Of a DNA stretch of 64,000 nucleotides, positions 42,369-53,701 are shown piece by piece. The notes beneath the pieces were generated by a model. That model was not told the origin of the DNA. It saw only the letters and a list, made by a program, of their open reading frames with translations, and did not search any database. Both the position numbers and the translations under genes were made by a program. The DNA comes from Symsagittifera roscoffensis (taxonomy: Eukaryota; Xenacoelomorpha; Acoela; Convolutidae). The stretch lies in contig NC_087062.1 in assembly GCF_963678635.1 (NCBI RefSeq), forward strand, positions 3,311,556 through 3,375,555. The letters run 5' to 3'. Numbering within the stretch: the first letter of the stretch is position 1; the number at the start of each line of letters is the position of its first letter.

Positions 42369-43792
42369 AGTAAAAGTTTTATCGGAACAATCAAAGGAAA
42401 TGAAAGAACAAAAGAAGAACAAGGGAGCGTCCTTGTTGCGGACTCCGCTTACAATTCACAAAATGCGTGTTTTCAGGATGTAAGACTCGGGAGAAAGTTT
42501 TTTCACAAAAAGTTTTTTTGAAGATATCGCGACGCAAAAACATTAAGTAATAATACTTTTAGCCTGTCTAAGCATAGTCCGTTTTTCTTATTTCCCCACA
42601 TTTCAGACTGAAATATTTTGGTGAGCAAAGTCCTATTTGGCGACTCAGGGTAGTTTTTACGCTTTCAGAAGTTTTGCGTGATTAGAAGTTTTTCAGAAGT
42701 TTCGAGATCTGGGGCTCTAGAAGTAAACGCATTAACCTCTGCTTAATTTTTTTTGCCTCTACGCACTGTGATTTCACTATTAGGCGGAGCCATTACAGTC
42801 AATCAATGGAAAAAAATTGTACTTCAACTCTTAATGGGGGCAACAGGAAATAATACTTTTTAATCATGTTTGCTGGCCACAACGAATGTGCGGTCTTTCC
42901 CTTTGAAGCGCCCCAGCCTAGCAGCAGAAATATAAAGCCCCCTTTATTGTCACTTTTCAATTGGGTTCAAAACAATTGATGTGTTCTCATTCATATGTGC
43001 ATTCATTCAAAAGTGCAGTCTGATTTAAGCGCTGCATAGGGTTGCAACTTATGAATAAACATAAACATGCAATTTCACTGTGCATCAATGTTTGTTTTTG
43101 CTTTATTTGCTGGTGACATTAAATTACTGGGGGGCCTCTAGGGGATTGAACTTGAATGTGGTATCTATTTACATTAATTTGGATGCTGTACCCTGAAGCT
43201 GACTCAAAAAAACTTTAGTTTCCATTAATCAATGAAAGTATTCTAAGGATGACCCCAGCATTCAGTTCTCATCCATCAGCCCCCCTCTTTCGGTGATAAG
43301 CATCCTATTTTACATGAGTTGCTTGTCTTTATAAATATTTTATAAAGTCTTTCAAGTTTCTTAGTTTTTATTTTAGTTATCAAAGTTGTTTCAAATTTTG
43401 TTATTCCTAAATGTGTGATGTTGCGAAGTGAGTTATGAAGATTAAATCTGTCTTAATTTTATGAAATTTTGCATGCGAAACAAACTAAACACAGTTCTGA
43501 ACACAGTTGTTTTTCATGCCTTTCATCTGAAAATCACGCATTCAGCCATAGGAACCCGTTAAGAAACTTAGAAAATTTGAGATAGAGGGAATTTTCAAAG
43601 GTGGAGGGAAGGAAGTGGAAAAACTATGGAAAATGATTGTTTGATTTGAATATTCAAACGGAATGGAGCGAAAAACGATATACGTTACTGGCGCTCCAAT
43701 ATCCATAAGTTTATAGCCAAAATTGAAAAAATATGCAGTAGATAAATCTTCTTGCTACTACGCTCGTTGACTATACCAGTCCATACAAAATT

Positions 43793-44758
43793 ATCCCCGG
43801 GTTGCCCACCATAGAAGATAATGCGCAACCATGCACATCCATGCATGATTTGTATGGAAAATGACTAATCATGCGTAGCACATACGTTGGTTTCGAAAAC
43901 CCTCAAAATAGCTTTTTAACGGAGTAGATTAGTATTAAAACGGTTTCTCATCATTATGCAAGCTGAATAAAACATAAATGGCATTAAAAAACATTTAAAA
44001 AGTTTTCTATTGATTTTTTCTTGTATTTTTTTTGCAAAATCTGTTTTTAGTGCGCGACGATTTCGTTCTATCGCAAGTGATGTGAAGCTCTGCTTTGCCT
44101 CTGTTGAATTTTTTTTGTTGATGGTAATTATTTTATTTTATGTGTTGATAATCTTTCATATTTCTGAATAGCTTGTTTTGTTTTAGACTGTTTTATGAAA
44201 GTTATTCAGCCATCACCAGGTATGTTTTCCGGCGTCATCGGGTAAAGTTTTCTACATCGGATAATAATGTGCTTTGCTTGGGAACCAAAATTTTGCTCTG
44301 AACGGCGGAAAAAGATTTTTTACTACCATCGTCTTTGAGGTCGTTCAGAGCACTTATTGGATGCCCACGAGAATATTGATTTTATTTGATTATTCAGTTT
44401 CTATGTCGCGCCAAATATGGTTCTTTGTTAATCATATGTAGCGCCATATATGTTTCCATGGTATCCATAAGTCGCGCCATGCATGATACCATAGTAACCA
44501 TACGTCGCGCCATGCATGATACCATAGTAACCATACATTGCAAGCTTCCATGGTGACATATAAATTATCAACAGCCCTAGTAAAAGTATCAATATTGTCT
44601 AATTTGAAATCCCCCATACTTTAAAAAATGTGGAATCATGCGTCGCGTCATGCATGGAAAATTTGTTATTTTAACATAAAAATACGTCGGCAATTTTTCA
44701 TGGCTTCCATGGAACCATGCATGGTGCGACGCATGGTTGCACATTTTGGTCAACCCGG
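43793..44758. mobile_element. MITE-like element with CCCGGGTT ends, family 2
   Basis: The left end CCCGGGTTGCCCACC and right end GGTCAACCCGGG are inverse, and the next internal blocks also match inversely (gcaaccatgc...). The interior repeats 'catgcatgataccatagtaacc' twice in direct tandem (44473-44535), with many more ATGCATGG/GTCGCGCCATG words. The ends match the family 1 element; the interior does not. Confidence 0.6.
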
Positions 44759-45006
44759 GTCACCAGCTCATGCTGTGACTATACTATTAGAGGAACTAAT
44801 ATGATCAAGCAATGTAAACTTCTGCTTTGTTTGAAAATTTAGACGGACAGAACGGAAAATAATATATGTTACTTGCGCCGTAAATTTATAGCAGAATTGA
44901 ACAAAAAATATGCAGTAGAAAAAAATAAGGGTCTTTTCCCGAACTATAAGTTTTTTGGAAGTAAATATATATGCTTTCATTGTCCGATTGTTGTTATGCA
45001 ATTTGG

Positions 45007-45475
45007 CAGGGGGGTTGAGAAATTAGACGATATGCAAATTAGACGGAGGTACTTAAAAGGAATATAGACGATTTTGCAAAACTGCAATTGTGAGAAAATA
45101 GACGAAAGTGAGAGAGATTAAAATTGTATGCAGACAAATTGCGCCAGAAAAATATAATTGTTTGTAGACAACAGATAAAATTTCGGTAGCTAAAAATTTT
45201 ACAAGTCAATCATGCAAAATTCTCTTGTAGTATTCGGATTTGACATTTTTTGTTTATTTAAACTAATTGTTGTGATAGGTATTGACATTTTATGTTCTTT
45301 TTGTATTTGTGAAACTTGACTTTTAAGAAAAAATGTTTGTTGGCCCTTTCTTTTTCATAGCATTTTCGTCTAAAATGCCAGATCTGTAAAAAAATAAACT
45401 CCGTATAATTTCGTTTTTGTAGCATCCGTCTAATTTGCTTATCGTCTAATTTCCTAGGCTCCATTTGGCACACGT
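45007..45475. mobile_element. Inverted-repeat MITE with AATTAGACGATA arms
   Basis: The left arm 'gaaattagacgatatgcaaattagacgga' (45016-45046) is the inverse of the right arm at about 45423-45452 ('tccgtctaatttgcttatcg...'), about 380 bp apart, with matching 'tttggca' outer ends. The interior holds extra 'tagacga' words. Non-coding. Confidence 0.65.
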
Positions 45476-47222
45476 ATTAATTAAACAATGACAAACATAT
45501 TTAGTCTGCAAACTCAAACTTGTAAAATTTGATGCTCATGCGAGGTGGAGGGAGAAAAAAACTACAACAGATATATAATGCATCGAGAAACATTGCGAAC
45601 AAATTGCAACACGCAGTAAAGAGATGTGAACAAATTTCGAGGTACAAATTATGCTTTTCCTCGTCTGTTTTAAAACACATGTGAAAAATCCGAAGAACAC
45701 ATCCACTCCTTTCAAAACAATTTCACGCTTATAGGCATTTTTTTTTACTGCTGTAGAGATATTGAACTTTTGTTTGAATTTTTCAAATATTGTACTAGTG
45801 TTTCAGATGTTGCCCTACTGTTTCGAATAATGCGCTAATTGTTCAAACGGCACAGACGCATGCTGAACATGTGTGTTATATGCTGTGATAAAATAAATAT
45901 ATGAGCCATATTTTCATCAACTTAAAACCTAAAAAGACTTCTGAAATTCCACAAAAGATGCTTTCGAAATGTGCGCGGTTTTTTCTTTTAAATAACGTGC
46001 ATTAACATTTTCAGTCACCAGAAGTCAAAAGTTACTTTAGCAATTGGAAATATTTTAGAAAATTGAAGTCAGCCCATTGAGTAATCAATAACTTACATTG
46101 GAGACAATTTATTCGTCAAAATGAAAGGTACGTGGTATTGACTGCAACCAAGTGTTCAGTATACTATAGTGAACAAAATTAGGCGCAAATTCAGGTTTTC
46201 ATGGATGATTTAGACAACATTCTTAAGGAACAAATTTTTTACAAAGACCTAGAGCCAATGATCAGAGCTGCCCTTTACGAAACTATCAAAATTTGGTTTC
46301 AAAGACTAACCCTTTTTTTAGAGTCTGAATTTGCCAGTTTTCACCACCTGCACTAAGTTTTGCATCGTAAAGAACTCTTTCACGAATAAGCAATCTAAAC
46401 AATAAAATTGAATTGTTCAGTGTGGCGACTTTACTAAAGTCAACTGTTTCTTACAATTGCAAGCGTTTTAAAAAATTTAATGCATATGGTAAAAATTGAC
46501 ATTTTCAGACCCAGAAGAAGTATTTGAAACCAAATTTTGAGAAATTTCTAGTGATTTTGTTCAAAATCATCTTAGAAAACAAGAAAGGTCTTTCCAATTT
46601 TAGACCCCCAGCCTAGTATCAAAAAAATTATAGCCCTCAACCTTTCCTAATAATTAATTTTCCTTAACTCTACCAAACCTTTCCTATTAATAACACTTCC
46701 AATTTTTTGTTTTCGCAATATTTGCGAAACAAGATTTCCGCTAGGTAAGAATCAATTATACTTCTTTATGTTCCGTACGTTCGGGGGGGGGGCGATATTG
46801 GGAAAGGTTGGGACCTATAATGTGAAATACTCAACAAGAATTTAAGGGAAAAACCGGAGTTTGCGTTTAGTTTTGTCCACAAGTGTATAATCATATTTCA
46901 CTTAAAGAATTTGAATCGGCTCTTTTGTAAATTAAACTAACTTCGATCTTACCTCTTGGCTTTTTTCACTCCAACACACATTTCAAAATTTCCGCTTTTA
47001 TATTTGTTTTAAGTGTGAAAACGGCCAAATGCGCGATATAAAGATGTAAAATTTGCAGACCAAATCTGTTCACAGTTGTTGATTTATTGACCAGGCAAAA
47101 CTTCGGCTCTTTTCAAATCCCTCCGCTTTTGATTTATTCTGAAATTAAATATATGATTATCTACTTCATATGATTTTTAACGTTATAAACTGCAAAAAAA
47201 ACGTGTCAGCGTGAACAGGTGA
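45476..47222. other. Host repeat-derived sequence, no supported gene
   Basis: AT-rich, with one poly-G run (46782-46791) and a degraded relative of the type B MITE near 46960-47120. No gene is supported. Confidence 0.5.
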
Positions 47223-47230
47223 ACAAACTG

Positions 47231-47438
47231 GGCTCTTTTTCCTTTTCCCCCCACCTGCAAATTTTTATATTTGAAGTTACTGTTCACTTTGTCCGATAGT
47301 CATGAAAATTGACATGCAGACTGATTATGCCATGACAAACATATTTGGTCTCCATAATAAACCTCGAAAAACTATTCATTAGACCATAAAGCTCATGTTT
47401 GAGTGAGGTGCGGGGGAAAAGGAAAAGGAAAAAGAGCC
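47231..47438. mobile_element. Type A MITE with perfect 8-bp target duplication
   Basis: It begins GGCTCTTTTTCC and ends GGAAAAAGAGCC. The flanks are ACAAACTG on both sides (47223-47230 and 47439-47446). About 208 bp, non-coding. Polypyrimidine/polypurine ends. Confidence 0.9.
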
Positions 47439-47920
47439 ACAAACTGTTACAACATTTCTTACATGGAAAATGCCGCGTGAACAATTTTTGAGCAGATTTT
47501 TTTTGTAATTTTACGAGGGGAAGGGGGCTGGCAAATTGGAAAAAAGCCGAAAGTTAATTGCATCATGATATGTTAAAACTGATTTAAAACCTTGAAATCC
47601 AACTGTATGGGGGGGGGGGGGGTGGAAAAGAACCTATTTCTTCTGAAGATAAATTGAATTTGTGTATTTACTCTTTTCTTTTTTCCTCCATATTGCAAAT
47701 TTTTTTTCTTTATAGCTGTTTTTATGTTTCATCAATATTATTGTGATAAATACATGGAGACGAACAAGTACGTTCATAATTAAAAATTTCATCGCATTTT
47801 GAAAACTTATAAACAGGCAAAAAGTTTGCAAAACGAAAAGTCAACTGTGAGGAATGAAAAGGGGGGGTTTGGGGTTTGGTGAGAGAGAAAATAGAAGCCA
47901 GTTTCATTTTATTACAAAAA

Positions 47921-48254
47921 TTTTTTTTTGGTAAGCAGCCCTAAGGCATGATTTTAAGCTTTGACTCGAACTATGGGCTTCCTTGCAAGTGCTCACCTTG
48001 CAAATCGTAGAGGAGGAGCGATTCTCGAGCCCATTAACCTTTCGATCAACGGGCGATCATCACTACAACTGCTCAACAATGCCAATCTTTTTCGTCTAGC
48101 AGCCTGCGGCGTAACCCGAAGGTTAATTTAAGCTTTTTTTGAGCTGTGGGTTGCTTGCAAGAGCTCACTTTGCAAATTGCAGCACAGGTGGGAATCGAGC
48201 CCGTAACCTTACGGTCACTGGGCAGCCGACTTTACCACTGCGCCACAAGGCCAC
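47921..48254 (-). mobile_element. Dimeric tRNA-derived SINE, copy 1
   Basis: Read on the minus strand, it starts GGCCTTGTGGCGCAGTGGTA (A-box type), then GGGCTCGATTCCCACC (B-box type), then a tail 'gcaaagtgagctcttgcaag'. A second, diverged tRNA-like monomer follows (ttgagcagttgtagtgatg ... gggctcgagaatcgc) with the same tail layout, and a poly-A end. Two homologous monomers of about 165 bp in tandem. Confidence 0.7.
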
Positions 48255-48512
48255 ATCATCTTCTGAATTGAATATACTTTAAATCGAAAAGTTGAATGAA
48301 AGCAAATGAGGCCTGTATGGTTAAAGTGTGTGAATTAGGGATCTTCGACTGCAGTTTCGAATATTATTTTTCGACTTTTTTCCTCTCTTTCAAAAGTTTA
48401 TACTTTTAAAGTAGCTTTACATGTCATTATGACTAAACGCGTAATGATATGATGTAAGGGCTCTTTTTCCTTCCCCCCACCGTCATCATCAATTTTGTGT
48501 TTTAGCGAGTGG

Positions 48513-48950
48513 GGCTCTTTTCCAGTTCCCCCCTCTCAAATTCAATTTTGTAAAGTCTTTTTTAACGTTGTCACAATGCAATGAAATTTGGCGTGGTGAA
48601 CAAATCGACAATTCTGAATAGATTTGTTTTCATACTTTACAGCGTAACATCACGCATTTAGCCATAAAAACACGTACAACAATTATAAAACTCGGGCTCT
48701 TTTCCCGTTCCCCCCTTTCAAATTCAATTTGGAAAAGCTTAATTAACGTTGTCATAATGCAATGAAATTTGGCGTGGCGAACAAAACAACAAGCGTGAAC
48801 AGATTTGTTCTTCATTCTTTACAGCGTAACATCACGCATTTAGCAGTAATAACAAGTAACACAAACACAAAACTCGGTATTTTGAGAAGGGGGGGACTGG
48901 AAAAAAGCCAGAACTCGGTATTTTGAAAAGGGGGAAACTGGAAAAAAGCC
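48513..48950. mobile_element. Type B MITE inserted in a type A MITE
   Basis: It begins GGCTCTTTTCCAG and ends with ctggaaaaaagcc. A perfect 8-bp duplication GCGAGTGG flanks it (48505-48512 and 48951-48958). It is itself interrupted by a second type B element at 48695-48909. Confidence 0.88.
48695..48909. mobile_element. Type B MITE inserted in a type B MITE
   Basis: It begins GGCTCTTTTCCCG and ends aaaaaagcc. Flanks AAAACTCG (48687-48694) and AGAACTCG (48910-48917) differ at one base. The target is the ACTCGG site near the end of the host MITE. Confidence 0.85.
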
Positions 48951-49485
48951 GCGAGTGGTTTTTACAAGGTTAAGTATGGAGACCAAATATGTTTGTCATA
49001 ATCTAATTCGTCCGCATACCAATTTTGGTAACAATCCGATAAGCTGAACAAAGTTTTACTAGTAAAGTGTTGCTTGTGGGCAGAAAAGGAGCTTTTTTTG
49101 TAATTTTACGAGGGCAAGGTGGGTAGAAAACTGAAAAAAGCCGAAATTTAATTGCATCATGATAGTGTTAAAACTGTTTTAAAACCTTGAAATCCAACTG
49201 TATGAGGGGAAGTGGAAAAGAACCTATTCTTCTGAAGTTAAATTGAATTTGTGTATTTACTCTTTTCTTTTTTCCTCCATATTGCAAATTTTCTTTCTTT
49301 AGAGCTGTTTTTATGTTTCATCATTTCTATTGTGATAAATCCACGGAGGCGAACAAGTACGCTCATAATTAAAAATTTCATCGCATTTTGAAAAAATATA
49401 AACAGGCAAAAAAGTTTTCAGAAATGAAAAGTCAACTGTGAGGAATGAGGAGGGGGGGGGGGGGGGTTAGTGAGAGAGAGAACAG

Positions 49486-49682
49486 GGCTCTTCCCCCCCC
49501 CCTCCCCCCATCTCACTCATACATGAATTTTGTGGCTTAACGAGTGCTTTTACAAGGTTAATTATGAAGACCAAATATGTTTGTCATGGCCTACTTAGTC
49601 TGCGTGTCAATTACAATCGGACAAAATGAACAGTAACTTAAAATATAAAAATTTGCAGGTGGGGGAAAAAGGAAAAAGAGCC
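49486..49682. mobile_element. Type A MITE, unit II only
   Basis: It begins GGCTCTTCCCCC and ends GGAAAAAGAGCC. The flanks GAGAACAG and GAGAGCAG differ at one base. The empty site is visible in unit I near 47881-47892 (gagagagaaaatag). Confidence 0.85.
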
Positions 49683-49713
49683 GAGAGCAGAAGCCAGTTT
49701 CATTTTATTGCAA

Positions 49714-50060
49714 TTTTTTTTCGTTTTTTGTTTTTTGGTAAGCAGCCCTAAGGCATGATTTTGAGCTTCGACTCGAACTATGGGCTTCCTTACAAGTGCT
49801 CACCTTGCAAATCGTAGAGGAGGAGCGATTCTCGAGCCCATTAACCTTTTGATCAACGGGTGATCATCACTACAACTGCTCAAGAACGCCAATCTTTTTT
49901 GTCTAGCAGCCTGCGGCGTAACCCGAAGGTTAATTTAAGCTTTTTTGAGCTGTGGGTTGCTTGCAAGAGCTCACCTTCTAAATTGCAGCACAGGTGGGAA
50001 TCGATCCCGTAACCTTAAGGTCACTGGGCAGCCGACTTTACCACTGCGCCACAAGGCCAC
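49714..50060 (-). mobile_element. Dimeric tRNA-derived SINE, copy 2
   Basis: Same structure as copy 1: A-box/B-box containing first monomer, second degenerate monomer, A-rich end. It was carried along with the segmental duplication rather than inserted separately, since the outside flanks also match. Confidence 0.7.
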
Positions 50061-50232
50061 ATCATCTTCTGAATTGAATATAATTTTTATCGAAAAGTTG
50101 AATGCAAGCAAATGAGGCCTGTATGATTAAAGTGTGTGAATTAGGGATCTACGACTGCACTTTTGAATATTCTTTTTTAAACTTTTTTATTCTTTTTCAA
50201 AAATTTAAAGTAGCTTTACATGTCATTATGAC

Positions 50233-50448
50233 GGCTCTTTTCCAGTTTCCCCCCTTTCAAAATACCGAGATTTATGTTTGTTTTACGTGTTATTACGGCT
50301 AAACGCGTGATGTTACGCTGTAAAGTATGAAGAACAAATCTGTTCAGAATTGTCGATTTGTTCTTTACGCCAAGTTTCGTTGCATTTTGACAACGTAAAC
50401 TAGACTTTTCAAAATTGAATTTGGAAGGGGGGGAACTGCAAAAGAAAC
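50233..50448. mobile_element. Type B MITE, unit II only
   Basis: The perfect 8-bp duplication ATTATGAC (50225-50232 and 50449-50456) flanks it. The interior is the reverse of the usual type B order (aaaataccgag at the left). The empty site ATTATGAC is single at 48425-48432 in unit I. Confidence 0.88.
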
Positions 50449-50481
50449 ATTATGACTAAACGCGTAATGATATGATTTAAG

Positions 50482-50671
50482 GGCTCTTTTTCCTTCCCCC
50501 TGCCATCATCATTAATTTTATGTTTTAGCGAGTGGTTTTTACAAGGTTAAGTATGGAGACCACATATGTTTGTCATATTCTAATTAGTCCGCATACCAAT
50601 TTTTTTAAATAATCCGATAAGCTGAACAAAGTTTTACTAATAAAATTTCGCTTGTGGGCAGAAAAGGAGCC
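50482..50671. mobile_element. Type A MITE ending unit II
   Basis: It begins GGCTCTTTTTCC and ends gaaaaggagcc. Flanks GATTTAAG and GATGCAAG are similar at 6 of 8 positions. It is the uninterrupted paralogue of 48459-49092. Confidence 0.8.
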
Positions 50672-51158
50672 GATGCAAGGTATGAAAAACAAATGGGTTC
50701 ACAATTCTGTTTAATTTATTATGACTAGGTTTCATGGCTTTATGACAATGTTAAAATTGTTTTTTAAAACGAAATCAAAAGATGAGGGTGGAAAAAATTC
50801 AATTTTTTGGTGTTAAATTTTTGGTTTCAACTTACAAAATAATTGAAAATTCTTCTGACGAGAAAAAAAAATTGGCTCTTTGACTCGTTTTCTTTTTCCG
50901 CAAATTTGAATTTAAAGTTTTTCAAAAAAAAAACTTTTTATACAATATCATACTGCAGTGAAACTTTGCATTCAGAACAGCTTAGTTTTTGTGAACTGTG
51001 AACACATTTGGTGATCATACCGTATATCGTAATATCAAGCATTCCGCCATCATAACACGTAGGACAACTAAGAAAAAAGAAAACCTTATAAGAGGGGGGA
51101 GAGAATGAAAAAAAGGCAAGTCATTATTATTGGACAAATGTTCCATATATCAAAATTT

Positions 51159-51587
51159 GGCTCTTTTCCAGTTTCCCCCTTCCCCTTTCAAATTCAGTTG
51201 TGAAAAGTCTATTTAACGTTTTTATAATGCAACGAAGTTTGGCATGGTGAAAAATCGACAATTTTCAACAGATTTGTTCTTCATACTTTACAGCGTAACA
51301 TCATGCATTTAGCCGTAATAACACGTAAATCAAACATAAAACTCGGGGCTCTTTTTCCTTTTCCCCCCCACCTCACACGACCTTCAATATATTAGTTTAA
51401 CGAGTGGTTTTACGAGGTTGAGTATGAAGACTAAATATGTTTGTCGTGGCCCTATTAGTCTGTATGTAAATTTTCATAGCAATCGGACAATGTAATCAAC
51501 AAATTTACATGTAAAAATTTGCAGGTGGGGGGGAAAAGGAAAAAGAGCCAAACTCGGTATTTTGAAAAGGGGAACTGGAAAAGAGCC
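51159..51587. mobile_element. Type B MITE containing a type A MITE
   Basis: It begins GGCTCTTTTCCAG and ends ctggaaaagagcc. Flanks CAAAATTT and CAAATATT are similar. It is interrupted by a type A element at 51347-51549. Confidence 0.85.
51347..51549. mobile_element. Type A MITE nested in a type B MITE
   Basis: It begins GGCTCTTTTTCC and ends aaaaagagcc, flanked by perfect AAACTCGG duplications (51339-51346 and 51550-51557). The insertion hit the same AACTCGG site of the type B element that was hit at 48694. Confidence 0.9.
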
Positions 51588-52555
51588 CAAATATTGGCAC
51601 TTTCAAGCCCCATATTTGAGTTTCAGTTTTGGAAAGTTAATTTTGACCATGTCATCACGTAAGGAAATTTTGTATGGTGAACAACTTAATTTTTTTGAAC
51701 ACATTTAATCTTCATGCCTTACATCCTAACATCACCAACTCAACCATATCAATCCGTAAAAATATTGTATAAAAACAAAAATTGGGGAAAAAAAACGAGT
51801 GGAAATAAATTGCGCAAATGAAAAGCTTGGAGATTTCCCTGTGTGGCTGCATACTTCGCTTGTTTATTTTAAAGACTTTTAAAGAACTACTCTGCCAATT
51901 TTTACATGAGGCTTCCATAAAAAATAAAACTTTTTTTGAAGTGTTTTCCGTGTTAACTGCCACCATTGAAAAAATAGGTCTTTATAGTGAATATCGTAAT
52001 TATCTACATCTCTAAGTCAACATGGTTATGTTTGAAGCACTTTCAGTCGTAACTTTCAAAAGTTTGTCTCAATTTTATTTTTAGCAGAATTCGAAAAAAA
52101 TTTGTGTTGTAATTTTTAAGACTATGATCGGAAAGTTCTGTGCTACTTGGATAGTAACTAGCTATCCTATTCTAGTTAAAATTGGCGTACATATAATAAT
52201 CATCTGCTACATTTGAATTTTTTTTATTGTTTACCACTACAATTCATGGCTAAACGCTCAATTTTTTGGCTGAGGTGCAAATGCTATGATAGGAAATAGA
52301 AAAAAAACGGCCCTTTTCATGTTAACTCCACCGGCCACTTTTTACTGTTTTTGACTCCTTCCAACTTCCCCCATCTTTCAATATCAGTTTTAAAGCATTA
52401 TTTCAACAAGTTCCTTATGAAATGAAATGTTGCATGGTGATTAAACTATTTATTGTGAACACAATTTATCTTAACTTACATCAAGCCATAAAAAAACTTA
52501 ACTCAACTAAAAAATCGAAAAACTGAAATGTGGTAGGACATAGAAAAAACTCCAA
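51588..52555. other. Host sequence with older MITE relics
   Basis: Degraded type B-like words (near 51600-51780 and 52330-52530) and one copy of the dispersed 'gtgctacttggatagtaact' word near 52140. No gene is supported. Confidence 0.5.
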
Positions 52556-53701
52556 CAGTTATTGACTTTGCCTTCCCTTGGGAAGAGTATAGCTCGTTCT
52601 ACAAGAAAGATTAAGCACGAACATCAGTCCGTCGACTACCTTCGTTCCGTCATTCATTAGCAATTTGTTGTACTACGCTTGAGATCTGCACTAAGAGCTA
52701 TTAAAACTCTTTGCGTGTGCTGTAGAAAGCGAAAAGCAAAAACCGTTACTCCAATGATGTCTGACCTTCCCGCGGAGCGTCTAGGTTACTGCCTACCATC
52801 GTTCTCAAGCTGCGGCGTCAATTATTTTGGACCATTTCATGTTACCATTCGTCGATCTTCCGAGAAACGATGGCGTTTTCTATTAACTTGCTTAGCGACT
52901 CGCGCAATTCACATTGAGTTGGTTCCATCCATGGACACAAGTTCATTTGTGATAAATATCGAGCGCTTTATTTCTAGGCGAGGAACACCCTCAATAATTT
53001 GGTCGGACAACGGAACGAACTTTGTAGGAGCAGAAAAAGACCTTATTCTGTGCATCGAAAATTGGAACACAGAAGCTCCACTGTCGCTCGTACACAAAGG
53101 CATTAAGTGGAAGTATAATCCGCCACGTGCACCACATCAAGGTGGAGCATGGGAGCGAATGGTGCGCAGTTGTAAGCGCGTGTTTTATGCAATCTCAGGG
53201 TCAAGAAAAATGACTGACCAGATTTTGAACACAACCATGTGCCTGGTTGAAGGTTCACTAAACGCCCGTCCACTCACTCCCGTTTCTGACGACCCAGATA
53301 GTCTTGAGGCTTTGACGCCGAATCATTTGCTTTTAGGTCAGCACAGTCCAACGTTTCCGTCTCTAAAGTCGAGTGAGAACTATTCTCACTCTAAACGCTA
53401 TGCCCGTGCGCAGTCGTACTCAAACGCAATTTGGCAGCGATGGTTAAGTGAGTACGTTCTTACACTCAAAAAAAGAATTAAGTGGCATGCTCTTCCCGAA
53501 TATTTTTTGAAAACGGGATATATGGTGTGGTTAGTTGAATCCACTCTCCCTAGGGGCCACTACCCACTAGCACGCAAAATGTCGCTAAACACCGCCCGCT
53601 CCGCAAACCTAAGGACCGTTTCCGAAAAGTACTCTCGTACGCTCGTTAAGCTCGTTCCGGTTCTCGCTCTTTACGAGGTGGAGGATGTTAATGCTACATA
53701 G
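52556..53701 (+). CDS. BEL/Pao integrase, truncated upstream element, open frame
   Basis: Codons 52679-53701 are open without a stop. Motifs: CCRKRKAKT linker, SCGVNYFGPFHV, KRWRFLLTCLATRAIHIE (first catalytic Asp region altered as usual in the family), IIWSDNGTNFVGAEKDL (second Asp) and PPRAPHQGGAWERMVRSCKR (Glu). The C-terminal part has MVWLVESTLPRGHYPLAR and ends inside the adjoining LTR. Upstream only a short RNase H-to-integrase fragment remains; relative to the downstream copy about 335 bp is deleted (join near 52612). There is no ATG at the frame's beginning, as expected for a polyprotein remnant. Confidence 0.88.

Larger units (their letters stand above)
47499..49092. repeat. Tandem segmental duplication, unit I
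   Basis: It starts at 'ttttttgtaattttacgag' and includes the dimeric SINE and a terminal type A MITE. It is repeated directly at 49093-50671. Within unit I the terminal MITE has type B elements nested inside it that unit II lacks. Confidence 0.85.
48459..49092. mobile_element. Type A MITE containing nested type B MITEs
   Basis: It begins GGCTCTTTTTCC, is interrupted at 48513-48950, and resumes at the duplicated GCGAGTGG to end near 49092 (gcagaaaaggagc). Its uninterrupted paralogue is 50482-50671. Confidence 0.85.
49093..50671. repeat. Tandem segmental duplication, unit II
   Basis: Direct repeat of unit I. It has two MITEs absent from unit I (49486-49682 and 50233-50448), and unit I retains the matching single-copy target words, so these inserted after the duplication. 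Confidence 0.85.

Noticed and set aside
44432-44617. Minus-strand frame with repeated WLLWYHAWRD
   Set aside because: It is produced by the tandem 'catgcatgataccatagtaacc' words inside a MITE-like element.
48188-48254. A functional tRNA gene on the minus strand
   Set aside because: A- and B-box-like sequences are present, but the arms do not pair convincingly by eye, and the sequence is the head of a repeated SINE.
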